In this document: positions 52,548-61,452 of the stretch, piece after piece | Layout: each line of letters starts with the position of its first letter | Position numbering within the stretch: position 1 is the first letter of the stretch | Origin: JBAZOO01 sp041648735 | GTDB lineage: Bacteria > Verrucomicrobiota > Lentisphaeria > Oligosphaerales > CAITYL01 | Assembly: GCA_041648735.1 (NCBI GenBank) | Contig: JBAZOO010000003.1 | Location: 1 to 64,000, forward strand | Length of the DNA stretch: 64,000 nucleotides | Direction of reading: 5' to 3' | Notes under the pieces: generated by a model | What the model was told of the DNA's origin: nothing | Databases searched by the model: none | The model's input: only the letters and a program-made list of their open reading frames with translations | Translations under genes and position numbers: made by a program

Positions 52548-53537
52548 TCAGCATTTCGGCGCCGCGGCCGGGCGGCGGGCGAACTCGCCGGGGGGCAGGC
52601 CGGCCACGCCGCGGAAGACGCGGTGGAAATGGCTGGCTTCGCGGAAGCCGCACTGGCGGGCCACGTCGGCGATGCTGAAGCGGCCGGTGCGCAACAAGGC
52701 CTGGGCGCGCTCGACGCGGGCGCGGTGGACGAAGGCGACGAGCTTCTCGCCCGTGGCCCGCTGGAAGGTGCGGCCCAGGTAGTCGGGGTGGCAGCCCAGC
52801 CGGCCGGCCAGGGTCTTGATGCTCCACGGGGCGGCGGGATTGGCGTGGATGATGGCCATGGCCCGGCGCACCAGCTCCGGATAGGGTTGGTGGTCGTGGA
52901 AGGCGTCGTAGGCGCTGCTTTGCAGGATGGGGGGATTGCAGGCCTCGATCAGCCCCTCGATCACCAGCCGGCAGCGGGCGGCTTCGCGTTTCAGTCTGGC
53001 CAGTTGCTCCAGGTTCAGGCAGGGCAACGAGGCCCAGGCCTCGGCATGGGGGCGCGGCGGCACGGCGAGGCGCCCGCAGGCAGCATTGAGCCGGGCCTGC
53101 GCCTCGCACTGGCGCCGGCGGAGCACGAAACTGCCGTAAAACAGCGCGGCCACCACGCGCCCCTGGTAGGTGATCGGTTCCGCGCACTCGATGAGCCCCC
53201 AAGGGCACATCCCGCACAGGGCACGGCGGCGGCGCTTGAGGACGCTGACGACGCTGTATTTGTGGAGCACGCAGGCGGCCAACCCTTTTTGCGTGGACTT
53301 GGCGAGGGTGCAGAGGGCCGCGTGGTGCCGTTGGAAGCTGATGGGCAGGCGCAACTGCGGCATCGCCTCAAAGACGCCGGCGTAATCGTCGAGGCTGAGG
53401 GTCAGCCCGGTGCGCTCCGCGAGCAGCAAGAGGAGGTGCTGCAGGGCCGAGGGCGGTCCCTGGTCGGCGGCGGCTTCCCGCAGCTTGGGGTTGGTGACCA
53501 GTTCCCACGACGCGGGGTTGGGAAGGGAAGGGTTCAT
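52548..53537 (-). CDS. PocR-type sensor / AraC regulator
   Basis: 329 residues from the ATG at 53537. The N-terminal half is PocR-like, with a cysteine-rich core (LAACVLHKYSVV, CGMCPWGLIECAEPI). The C-terminal 105 residues carry two AraC helix-turn-helix motifs: IKTLAGRLGCHPDYLGRTF and IADVARQCGFREASHFHRVF. PocR domains bind small organic ligands such as diols. It is divergent from a PEP-CTERM gene, repeating the 10.6-12.6 kb arrangement, and is next to the polysaccharide locus that it might control. Confidence 0.88.
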   Translation of the reverse strand: MNPSLPNPASWELVTNPKLREAAADQGPPSALQHLLLLLAERTGLTLSLDDYAGVFEAMPQLRLPISFQRHHAALCTLAKSTQKGLAACVLHKYSVVSVLKRRRRALCGMCPWGLIECAEPITYQGRVVAALFYGSFVLRRRQCEAQARLNAACGRLAVPPRPHAEAWASLPCLNLEQLARLKREAARCRLVIEGLIEACNPPILQSSAYDAFHDHQPYPELVRRAMAIIHANPAAPWSIKTLAGRLGCHPDYLGRTFQRATGEKLVAFVHRARVERAQALLRTGRFSIADVARQCGFREASHFHRVFRGVAGLPPGEFARRPAAAPKC

Positions 53538-53681
53538 ATCTGAAAATGGTACTGTATTTCGCGGGTTCAGACATTGCAACCCGGAAAAACGGGGGGTATG
53601 CTTCTTTCATGCGGCAAGGTTATGGTGCCGGCAGTGATCCCCAAGCCCCAATTCAACCGAAAAAGAACAGGAGACGCGCAG

Positions 53682-54389
53682 ATGACGGAAAATCCTCGCA
53701 TGACCAAGAAGTTTCTGGGTGGCCTCGCGGCGGCGGTCGCGGTGGGAATGGTTGGCGCGCCGCGGGCGGGTGCGGCGATCATTGCGGAGTACGGCTTCGG
53801 CACCGACCATGTCGCCACGGTCGAAGACTTGAACGTGACGTCCCAGGATGCGAACGTCACGGCCACCGCGCTTTCCGGCACCAACGTGGGCACATTCGGC
53901 ACCGGCTGGGGCGTGAGCACCACTGTTGGCAATCCCAGGGACAGCCTCTTTCAACGCAACGTTCCAAATAAGACGTTCGACAGCACGAAATATTTCAGTT
54001 TCACGGTGACGCCCACGGCGGGCTACCAGATGAACCTCACGGATTTGAACTTCGACTGCTCCTTGACAAGCGACTATGCTGACAAGTGGGGGACGTGGCA
54101 GGTGCGCACCAGCGTGGACGGCTTCGTGGCCGATGTGGGCAGCGCGATAACGCTCACCGCTCCCTCCACGGCATGGACCACGAAGACCATTGACCTCTCC
54201 GGCCCGGCCTTCCAGGGCCTGGGTTCATTGGAAGTTCGCCTTTATACCAGTGCCAGTGAGACTTCAAGCAACCTGGTCTTGCGGACGGACAACATAACCC
54301 TCGGAGGCGGCGTCGTCCCCGAACCGGCGGCGCTGGCGCTGCTCGGCCTCGGCGCGGCCGCCCTGCTCCGCCGCCGGAAGGGCGGCTGA
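53682..54389 (+). CDS. PEP-CTERM secreted protein
   Basis: 235 residues from the ATG at 53682, which follows AGGAG. The signal peptide ends near RAGAA. The middle is a beta-rich domain (AEYGFGTDHVATVEDLNVTS ... YFSFTVTPTAGYQMNLTDLNFD) typical of extracellular jelly-roll domains. The C-terminus VVPEPAALALLGLGAAALLRRR is a PEP-CTERM sorting signal almost identical to that of the protein at 11.8-12.6 kb. Likely an exosortase-processed matrix or surface protein. Confidence 0.88.
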   Translation: MTENPRMTKKFLGGLAAAVAVGMVGAPRAGAAIIAEYGFGTDHVATVEDLNVTSQDANVTATALSGTNVGTFGTGWGVSTTVGNPRDSLFQRNVPNKTFDSTKYFSFTVTPTAGYQMNLTDLNFDCSLTSDYADKWGTWQVRTSVDGFVADVGSAITLTAPSTAWTTKTIDLSGPAFQGLGSLEVRLYTSASETSSNLVLRTDNITLGGGVVPEPAALALLGLGAAALLRRRKGG

Positions 54390-54411
54390 CTGAGGGCGGG
54401 CGGAGTTGGTC

Positions 54412-54433
54412 GCCGGCGCGTCCCCGCGCCGGC
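54412..54433 (+). terminator. Hairpin after the PEP-CTERM gene
   Basis: Perfect 9-bp stem GCCGGCGCG/CGCGCCGGC around TCCC, 22 bp after the stop codon. No T-run. The remaining gap to 54580 shows no gene. Confidence 0.6.
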
Positions 54434-54580
54434 GCGCCTCCAGGCCAGGTGAAGTGCCCCGGTGGGCCGGGATCGGAGCCGCGCAGCCGCTGCCGGCCCT
54501 CGCCACGGCGCGTGAAATGGCAGTGCGGCCGCAATGCGCCAACAACATTGAACTGACGGAATTAAGGAAAGAAAACGAAC

Positions 54581-56449
54581 ATGGTTTGCAGACAGGCAGT
54601 GTGGGCGGTCGTGGGCACTTTGCTGGCATTTGCCGGCGTGGCGTCCGGGAATCTGGTGCGGAACGGTGACTTTACGCAGGTCAGCGGCGACAGGCCGGTT
54701 GCCTGGACGATTGTCGAGTCGGGGCAGAAAGTCACCGCGCAGAAGCCCGACGACCGCGCCGGGGCGCTGCGGGTGGAAATTGTGCGGGAAGCCGGCAAAT
54801 CGGCCGGCGAAATCCGCCAGACGGTCAAAGTCCGGAAGAACCAGAAGTACCGGCTCAGCGCCGAGATCAAGAGCAGCAAAGCGAACGTGGCGCTGATGCA
54901 GGTCAAGCCGCGGGCCGGCCGCCAGGAGCTTGGGCGGCTCAACACCGCCTCTTCGGGCACCGAATGGACGAAGGTGAGCAAGGAGTTCGACAGCGGCGCC
55001 GCCGAGGAAGTGCAGGTGCTCTGCCGCTTCTTCCAGAAGGCCGAGCACGTGGGCGCCATCTGCTGGTTCACCAACGTGGAGCTGGTGGCGCTGGATGCCG
55101 AAGGCCAGCCGCTGGCCTCGGCGCCGGCCGCCGCGCCCGCGGCCGGCAGCGGCCCGGCCAGCGCTGCCCCCAAGCCGGCGCCGGTCAACCTGAATGGGAG
55201 CGACCAGTATGTGCTGCCCAAGCCCAGCGGCGACGGCAGTGGCAAGGACTTCGCCAATGCCCGCGGCGTTGATTCCCTGCAGGCGGCGTTGGACGCGGCC
55301 GGCGCCGGCAACACCGTGCGCCTGGGCAGCGGGGAGTATGGCCGCGTGACCCTGACCTTCACCACGGGGGGGACCAGCGACAAGCCCAAGACACTCCTGG
55401 GCGTGGACACCGGCGCGGGGCTGCCGGTCTTCACGAGCAACTTCGACGGCAAAAACCCCGCCCAGACCGGGGGGACGTTCCTGACGGTGCCGGGCGGCGT
55501 TTCCCACCTTGAAATCAAGGACATCATCCTGAAGGGGTTCAACGCGGCGGTGCGCTTGCGCGGCGGCAACGTCGGCGTCCGCCTCAGCAACGTGGACCTG
55601 AGCAACGGCCGGGATGCCTTCTGGTTCGAGGGCGAGGGGATCCGCGACCTGGTGGTGAAGGATTGCGACGTCAAGAAGTACACCAAGCGCGCTTTCCGCA
55701 TCGTCCGCGGCGTCTCCGAGGCGCGGTTTGAAAACTGCCACGCCGACGCGGGCGGGAAGGAGAACGCGCTCGAAATATTTCCGGTCGGGTTCCAGGTGAT
55801 CGAGGGGGAGAAGATCACGTTCAGCGACTGCAGCGCGGCGAACAACTGGCACGACGCCGGTCCGAACAAGTATTGGAATGCCGACGGCTTCTGCTCGGAG
55901 CGCAAGGCCACGGATCTGACCTTCATCCGCTGCCTGGCGTATGGCAACACCGATGGCGGCTGGGACCTCAAGTCCAACCGGTCGAAGCTGGTCAACTGCA
56001 TCGGCATCGCCAACAAGCGGAATTTCCGTTTCTGGGCGAGTCCCGAGCCGGCGGTCATGGAAAACTGCCTCTCGGCGTTCGCCATTGACTATGGCAAGCG
56101 TGGGCATGACCTGGGCGTGTGGCAGCAAAGCGGCGGCGGCTTGGTGATGAAGAACTGCACGCTGTGGGGCGATCCGGTCTCGCTGGTGATCGATCAAGGC
56201 ATCCCGGGGAAGCCCACGCCGGTGACGCTGGAGAAGTGCCTCATCGTGCCGGCGGCCGGCAAGAGCGCCCAGCAATTCAGCCCCGGCGTCGAGGTCGAGA
56301 ACCGCGGCAGCATCGTGGCGGAGAATGGCCAGCCGGCCGTGCAATTGAAGAATCCCTCCCCCACTTGGCGCGGCGGGGACGACTCTTTTGATTCGACCTC
56401 ACATCCGGACGCGGGGTACCGTTTCGCCAGCGGCGCCGCGGGCCGCTGA
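54581..56449 (+). CDS. Secreted PL9-like pectate lyase with CBM4/9-like module
   Basis: 622 residues with a signal peptide. Residues about 24-165 form a carbohydrate-binding jelly roll (NLVRNGDFTQVSGDRPVAW ... GTEWTKVSKEF). After an Ala/Pro linker, residues about 205-605 are a right-handed parallel beta-helix (VRLSNVDLSNGRDAFWFEG, then VVKDCDVKKYTKRAFRIV). The strings NADGFCSERKATDLTFIRC and YGNTDGGWDLKSN match the PL9 polygalacturonate-lyase pattern. AAGGAAAG precedes the start. Likely degrades pectic polysaccharide outside the cell; exact specificity unproven. Confidence 0.8.
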   Translation: MVCRQAVWAVVGTLLAFAGVASGNLVRNGDFTQVSGDRPVAWTIVESGQKVTAQKPDDRAGALRVEIVREAGKSAGEIRQTVKVRKNQKYRLSAEIKSSKANVALMQVKPRAGRQELGRLNTASSGTEWTKVSKEFDSGAAEEVQVLCRFFQKAEHVGAICWFTNVELVALDAEGQPLASAPAAAPAAGSGPASAAPKPAPVNLNGSDQYVLPKPSGDGSGKDFANARGVDSLQAALDAAGAGNTVRLGSGEYGRVTLTFTTGGTSDKPKTLLGVDTGAGLPVFTSNFDGKNPAQTGGTFLTVPGGVSHLEIKDIILKGFNAAVRLRGGNVGVRLSNVDLSNGRDAFWFEGEGIRDLVVKDCDVKKYTKRAFRIVRGVSEARFENCHADAGGKENALEIFPVGFQVIEGEKITFSDCSAANNWHDAGPNKYWNADGFCSERKATDLTFIRCLAYGNTDGGWDLKSNRSKLVNCIGIANKRNFRFWASPEPAVMENCLSAFAIDYGKRGHDLGVWQQSGGGLVMKNCTLWGDPVSLVIDQGIPGKPTPVTLEKCLIVPAAGKSAQQFSPGVEVENRGSIVAENGQPAVQLKNPSPTWRGGDDSFDSTSHPDAGYRFASGAAGR

Positions 56450-56464
56450 GGCCGGCTGATTGCC

Positions 56465-56638
56465 ATGGGCCGCCGGCTTCGATCGGCATTGTGCGGTCTG
56501 GGGCTGGCCGCCGTGTGCGCCAGCGCGGCGCCCGCCGAGTCCGCCCCCGCCATCCGGCGCATCGTCCTGGTTGGCGACTCGGCCGTGGCCGACAAGGACG
56601 GATGGGGGCGCCCGGAGCTGGCGCCCGATTTCAGATAA
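56465..56638 (+). pseudogene. Remnant of an SGNH esterase (N-terminus only)
   Basis: 57 codons: a signal peptide, then RRIVLVGDSAVADKDGWG, the first catalytic block (GDS) of SGNH/RGAE esterases, followed almost at once by a stop codon. The rest of the domain (about 180 residues) is missing. It resembles the intact gene at 59658-60389, whose block I is KKLIFVGDSTVQD. It lies between the PL9-like and GH57-like genes. Confidence 0.75.
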
Positions 56639-56668
56639 GGAAGTCTTGCAGAAGTCAAAGGAACCGCC

Positions 56669-58114
56669 ATGACGAAGCGTCCGCAGATCGTTTTTCTTCC
56701 CCACGGGAACATCCAGTATTCGCAACTCGCGCCCGAACGCCGCGGCTGGGTGATCGAGAACTCCTACGAAAAGCTCTTTGACCTGGTCGCCAAAGGCGGC
56801 TACCGCATCGGTTTCGAGGCGTCGGGAGAGACCATCGCCGCCATCGCCCGCCTTTCGCCACGCGTGCTGGGCAAGCTGCGCTCACTGGTGAAGGGCGGCC
56901 AGATCGAGGCCGTCGGCTCCCCCTACACCCACATCATGCTCTCCAACATCGCCCCGGAGATCGGCTTGGAGACGCTCAAGCACGGCCTCGACGCCTGGGA
57001 GCGGCACGTGGGCGTGCGCCCCACCACCGGCTGGAACCCCGAGTGCGGCTGGGCGAGCTACGTGCCCGAGATCTTCAAGGCGGCCGGTTTCAAGAGCCTG
57101 GTCATGGACGCCGACTCCTTCCTGCTCTCGGTGCCGGAAGTCCGCGAGGCGACGGGCCTCAAGTTCGACGTGCGGGGGCACAGCAACAAGAGCCAGCTTT
57201 TCCGCATCGAACAGTACATCGCCGACAAGCCGCGGTTCATCCGCCACCTCACCAACCCCTCGCAGTTCCAGGGGCTGTCGCTGATCTTCCGCTCCGACAT
57301 GATGAGCAACTTCATGCTCTGGTACCTGATGGGCGCCACCGAAGAGATGCGCGACACGCCGGTATCAGTAGCCGAAATCCGCGACATGCTGCGGCGCTGG
57401 AAAGAGCGGGTCGCCGCTTGCGGCAGCTTCATCATGCCCTACGCCGAGGATGCCGAGTACATCGGGACATCGGCGTATTTCTACGTGAAGCAGTTCGGCC
57501 AGGCCCGCTTCTTCGAACCCGAACCCGGCAGCGTGACGCGCTTCCAGCAGCTCCTCGACACCGCCATCGCCGAGGGCTACGAACTCGCCACCCCCAGCGA
57601 GGCGATCGCCCGCGGAACGGCGCTGGGCGAGAACCCCGACATCCTCAACATCGAGAACGGCGTCGCCTGGCACGGCGGCACCGCCAAGGCCTGGACCAAT
57701 ACCACCTACTCGCGCATCCTCGACCCCACCTGCCGCAGCGTCTTCGATGGCCTGAAGGCGGTGGCGGCGCAGCTCGGCCGCGACATTCAGACGCTCGACG
57801 GCGACCTGCGCAGCGCCTTGCAGCGCCTCACCTCCGCGTACGTCTCCGATTCGCGCTGGCCGCCGGCGCCCACCAGCCCGGGGCGCTTCAACGTGCAGGA
57901 ATCCATCGCCGACCTCCTGGCCGCCAACGATGCCATTGCCGCCGCCATGCAGAAGCACGGCCTCGCCCAGCGCCGCTCGCTCTACTCGCCCCAGCTCATG
58001 GCCACGCAAATCCGCGCCATCGAGGCGGAGCTGATGGCAATGGCATACTTCGGCGAGAAGGCGACAACGGAAGGGAAGGCCACCCGCGCCGCCACCGCCG
58101 CCAGCGTCCCGTAG
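56669..58114 (+). CDS. GH57-like glycoside hydrolase
   Basis: 481 residues without signal peptide. It opens with IVFLPHGNIQYSQL (region I His of GH57/38-type barrels), then GGQIEAVGSPYTHIM (region II) and GWNPECGWASYVPEIFKAAGF (E125, region III, candidate nucleophile), and VMDADSFLL. The pattern is that of GH57 (alpha-amylase, branching enzyme or alpha-galactosidase type) rather than a known subfamily. Located in a polysaccharide locus; a cytoplasmic enzyme acting on imported oligosaccharides is likely. Confidence 0.75.
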   Translation: MTKRPQIVFLPHGNIQYSQLAPERRGWVIENSYEKLFDLVAKGGYRIGFEASGETIAAIARLSPRVLGKLRSLVKGGQIEAVGSPYTHIMLSNIAPEIGLETLKHGLDAWERHVGVRPTTGWNPECGWASYVPEIFKAAGFKSLVMDADSFLLSVPEVREATGLKFDVRGHSNKSQLFRIEQYIADKPRFIRHLTNPSQFQGLSLIFRSDMMSNFMLWYLMGATEEMRDTPVSVAEIRDMLRRWKERVAACGSFIMPYAEDAEYIGTSAYFYVKQFGQARFFEPEPGSVTRFQQLLDTAIAEGYELATPSEAIARGTALGENPDILNIENGVAWHGGTAKAWTNTTYSRILDPTCRSVFDGLKAVAAQLGRDIQTLDGDLRSALQRLTSAYVSDSRWPPAPTSPGRFNVQESIADLLAANDAIAAAMQKHGLAQRRSLYSPQLMATQIRAIEAELMAMAYFGEKATTEGKATRAATAASVP

Positions 58115-58141
58115 CCTTTGTTGACACCCCTGGAGTCCCTG

Positions 58142-59572
58142 ATGAGTTCCACAAGACGTTTCGCCGTCCCCCTGCCACTACGCCGGACTGCGCTCGCAGT
58201 CGCCCTCCTTTCCCTCGCCGCCGCCGCCTGGGCGGCGACCGTCGCACCGCCGCCGGCCGGGCGCCAGCAGAGCCCCACGCATTCACCGGTGGGGATGGCA
58301 GTGGTCGCCGCCACGCGGCCGGCATCCGCTCAGCTAGACCTCGGCGCCTGGCCAACCGACCGGGTCTTCCAGGCTGACACCCTCGAACTGCCCGCGCGCC
58401 TCCGCGGCGATCCGGACAGGCCATTGACCTGCACGGTGCAGACCATCCTCAGCGAATATCGCCCCAACCAAACCGCCGCCACCCTCCACTCGCACCAGCG
58501 GACCGTCACCCTCCGCCCCGGCGAAATCGCCGACGTTTCCGTGCGCCTTGCCGCGCCTGCCCCCGGCCCTTATCACTTCCGCCTTGCCGTCTCAACTGGG
58601 AACGAACTCCTGGCGCAGCAGGAGGGAACGCTGCTCTATCGCCCGCAATCCTGGGCCCTGCCCAATTTGGAGCCGCGCGACTTCGACGCCTTCTGGCAGT
58701 CCACCCTTGCCGAGATGCGCACGCGGCCGCTGGAGGTGAAGTGGCACGAGGCCGGCGAAAAGCCCGCCCCCGAGCCCTTCCGCGAAATTTCGTTCACCGG
58801 CCTCGGCAACCGCCGCATCCGCGGCTACCTCGGCATCCCACCGCAACTGAAGCCGGGCCAGAAAGCCCCCGCCATCCTCTCGCTCCCCAGCGCCAGCTAC
58901 CACTCGGCCGCCGTTGATCTGAAGGCGGTCGAGCAGGGGTACGTCTTCCTCGCCTTGAGCATCCACGACATGCCCTTTGGCGGCGACTCCTACCGCACCC
59001 ACCCCAAGCCGCACTGGTTCGCCGAGGAATACCAGGGCATCGGCCGGCAGAGCAAGGAAACCTTCTACTATCGCGCCGCCTACGTCGCCGGCCCGCGCGC
59101 CATTGATTTCCTCCGCTCCCTGCCCCAGGTTGACCCGCGGAAGATCGTTGTCAGCGGCATGAGCCAGGGCGGCTCTCTCGCCCTCGCCACCGCCGCCCTG
59201 CAACCAGACATCGCCCTCGCCGAAGCCGATGTCCCCGGCCGCAGCCGCATGGACCTGCTCACCACGACCTATAAGGCCAACATGTCACTCCCGCCGCCGG
59301 CCGGCATGACCGCCTGGGAGATGTTCGAGAAAACCCTCGCCTACTTCGATGTCAGCTACTTCGCCCGGCGCATCCGTTGCCCCATCGTCATGCGCATGAG
59401 CCTCGATGACCCGGTTAACCCCGGCCCCCTGCAATACTGGGCCTTCCTGCAGCTCAAGCAGAGCCCCGATGCCCGCAACGTCCTGATGCCCGGACTCAAA
59501 CACCAGACGCCCCCGGACCGCGAAGGGCACGGCGCCGCCATGCGGCAGAAATACGCACCACCCGCACGCTAG
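58142..59572 (+). CDS. Acetyl xylan esterase / cephalosporin-C deacetylase-like protein (CE7, AXE1)
   Basis: 476 residues with a signal peptide. A beta-rich N-terminal module (about 60-170) is followed by an alpha/beta hydrolase of the AXE1/CE7 type: nucleophile S341 in VVSGMSQGGSLA, D422 in MRMSLDDPVNPG and H454 in GLKHQTPP. AXE1 removes acetyl groups from xylan and similar oligosaccharides. It fits the surrounding polysaccharide-degradation genes. The start at 58142 follows GGAG. Confidence 0.87.
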   Translation: MSSTRRFAVPLPLRRTALAVALLSLAAAAWAATVAPPPAGRQQSPTHSPVGMAVVAATRPASAQLDLGAWPTDRVFQADTLELPARLRGDPDRPLTCTVQTILSEYRPNQTAATLHSHQRTVTLRPGEIADVSVRLAAPAPGPYHFRLAVSTGNELLAQQEGTLLYRPQSWALPNLEPRDFDAFWQSTLAEMRTRPLEVKWHEAGEKPAPEPFREISFTGLGNRRIRGYLGIPPQLKPGQKAPAILSLPSASYHSAAVDLKAVEQGYVFLALSIHDMPFGGDSYRTHPKPHWFAEEYQGIGRQSKETFYYRAAYVAGPRAIDFLRSLPQVDPRKIVVSGMSQGGSLALATAALQPDIALAEADVPGRSRMDLLTTTYKANMSLPPPAGMTAWEMFEKTLAYFDVSYFARRIRCPIVMRMSLDDPVNPGPLQYWAFLQLKQSPDARNVLMPGLKHQTPPDREGHGAAMRQKYAPPAR

Positions 59573-59657
59573 CCCGGGCCGCATGGCTGCGGCACAAGCG
59601 CCGACTCGTCCCGTCGAGACCTTGCATCCAGTAAATCAAAAATCCCTGGCAGTGAAA

Positions 59658-60389
59658 ATGAGAGCTGAAATCCCATTGCTGTGTTTTTTGCTGGCAATCA
59701 TGCCATGTGTGGCTCATCTCCATGCGGCGGAGAGTGCCGTGAAAAAGCTAATCTTTGTCGGAGATTCCACTGTCCAGGATTATCCCGACGATGGCCCCAA
59801 GAGAGGGTGGGGGCAGGTGCTCCCTCTCTTCTTCGGCACCGGGGTCGAATGCCAGAACGCCGCCGCGGGCGGCAGAAGCACGAAGACATTCATCGGAGAA
59901 GGGCGCTGGCAGAAGGTGCTCGAAGAGAAACCCGATGTGATTTTCATACAGTTCGGGCACAATGATTCGCACGCCAAGGACAGGCCCGAATCCACCGATG
60001 CGTCCACGGACTACAGGGCTTTCCTCGGACAATATGTTTCAGAAGGCAAGGCAATAGGGGCAAAGATCATACTGGTCACCCCAATGCATCGGCGATACTT
60101 CAACAGTCAAGGCAAGCTGAAGGACAACCTCAGGCCTTATGCGGAAACGATGAAGGCCGTCGCAAAGGAAACCGGCACTCCATGCATAGACCTCCACCAG
60201 CTCAGCCGCGAACTCCTTGAAAAACTTGGCGAGGACGGTTCGGAAGCCTTGTTCTGCTGCCCGACCGACCGCACTCATTTCTCGAAGAAGGGCGCGACGG
60301 CGATGGCCAGATTCATAGCCGAGGCGGCCGCCAAAGAGATCCCCGATCTCAAGCCGTACCTGAAGGATTCAAGGGAATGGCCGGAATGA
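59658..60389 (+). CDS. SGNH esterase, rhamnogalacturonan acetylesterase-like
   Basis: 243 residues with a signal peptide (cleavage near HAAES). Catalytic blocks are S37 in VGDSTVQD, N102 in FGHNDSHAKD and D204-x-x-H207 in DRTHFSKKG. This is the RGAE (CE12-type) pattern for deacetylating pectic rhamnogalacturonan. A truncated relative lies at 56465-56638. The lower-GC region starts with this gene. Confidence 0.87.
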   Translation: MRAEIPLLCFLLAIMPCVAHLHAAESAVKKLIFVGDSTVQDYPDDGPKRGWGQVLPLFFGTGVECQNAAAGGRSTKTFIGEGRWQKVLEEKPDVIFIQFGHNDSHAKDRPESTDASTDYRAFLGQYVSEGKAIGAKIILVTPMHRRYFNSQGKLKDNLRPYAETMKAVAKETGTPCIDLHQLSRELLEKLGEDGSEALFCCPTDRTHFSKKGATAMARFIAEAAAKEIPDLKPYLKDSREWPE

Positions 60390-60432
60390 AAAAAACTGCG
60401 GGACCCAAAAATGCGACACCGGGGAGCACGCT

Positions 60433-61254
60433 ATGAAGAAGAGATCATGGAAAACCGACGCTGGAGATTGGATATTTGATTCAGGCGGCGGAAATCGAGG
60501 GTCGGGCGTCGAGCGTCATTCAACCGTGATCGAGCGGTTGGTGGCTGCGCCCGCCATCGTCCCGAGACCAACCAACGGGGGCGTGCCCGGGACGACGGCG
60601 AGAGTCGCACGATTTACTCTAATCGAGCTACTCGTGGTCATCGCCATCATCGCGATTCTGGCGGCGCTCCTCTTGCCCGGCCTCCAACGGGCCAAAAGCT
60701 ATGCCAAACTGGCCAACTGCTCAAACAATCTCAGACAGGTAGCCGTTGCTCTCTACAACTATGCCGACGACAATGAGGATTGGATTCCGCATCCGATGGG
60801 ATACGATCCGAGCTGGGGGGTCGGCGGTCAGTGGTATGCGACCGCTGAAAAACGCTGGACCGGCATCATCAATGATTACTTCAGCACCACGACCGGGAGC
60901 AACTGGAGGCTTCCAGCCGAGATGCGCTGCCCAAGTGGCAAAACCAATGAGACTTACTGGTACGGATTGAACATCTACAGTTCAAACCGCAAGCTGACGC
61001 GGATCGGCAGGCCCGACTACACCGTCTGGGTTGGCGATGTCGGAACGCACTGGGGAGTGAGCAATAGTTTCTGGCTTTTTTCGAACAACTGGAACATCGT
61101 ATATATCTACAGACATTTCGACGAGAACGGCTTCAACGGAAGCTTCAACACCGTATGCGTGGATGGGCATATCGAGACTTTCGACTACCGCACGGACGAT
61201 GGCAAAGAGATATCCAGACCGCACAGCACTTGCAAGTGGTTCATGGCAAAATGA
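60433..61254 (+). CDS. Prepilin-type cleavage/methylation protein with long leader
   Basis: 273 residues. FTLIELLVVIAIIAILAALL is preceded by an unusually long leader of about 60 residues. LLPGLQRAKSYAKLANCSNNLRQVAVALYNYADDNEDWIP follows (given here from LLPGLQRAK to NYADDN), then a Trp/Tyr-rich body ending FNTVCVDGHIETFDY. Same family as the protein at 13003-13794. Probably exported after prepilin-peptidase cleavage; role unknown. A start within the leader (e.g. a GTG close to the motif) cannot be excluded. Confidence 0.8.
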   Translation: MKKRSWKTDAGDWIFDSGGGNRGSGVERHSTVIERLVAAPAIVPRPTNGGVPGTTARVARFTLIELLVVIAIIAILAALLLPGLQRAKSYAKLANCSNNLRQVAVALYNYADDNEDWIPHPMGYDPSWGVGGQWYATAEKRWTGIINDYFSTTTGSNWRLPAEMRCPSGKTNETYWYGLNIYSSNRKLTRIGRPDYTVWVGDVGTHWGVSNSFWLFSNNWNIVYIYRHFDENGFNGSFNTVCVDGHIETFDYRTDDGKEISRPHSTCKWFMAK

Positions 61255-61390
61255 AAATGATCGGATGGCTCATCTGCGGACAGCAAGGCGGTCAAGAAGG
61301 CCGCAAACAGCTATTCCCCCGGCCGCCCCAGCCCCTGAAATCAAAATTCCTGTCAGTTGGAAATGTACACCAAAGAAAAAGAGCTGATGA

Positions 61391-61419
61391 TTGTCGGATG
61401 ACGGCACGATTGGTATAAT
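61391..61419 (+). promoter_or_regulatory. Promoter of the GH9-like gene
   Basis: TTGTCG (61391-61396), 17-bp spacer and consensus TATAAT (61414-61419), 33 bp before the ATG at 61453. The 198-bp gap 61255-61452 contains nothing else that can be called. Confidence 0.65.
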
Positions 61420-61452
61420 GCAACCATCATAGTTCACAGAGATGCATAAAAA

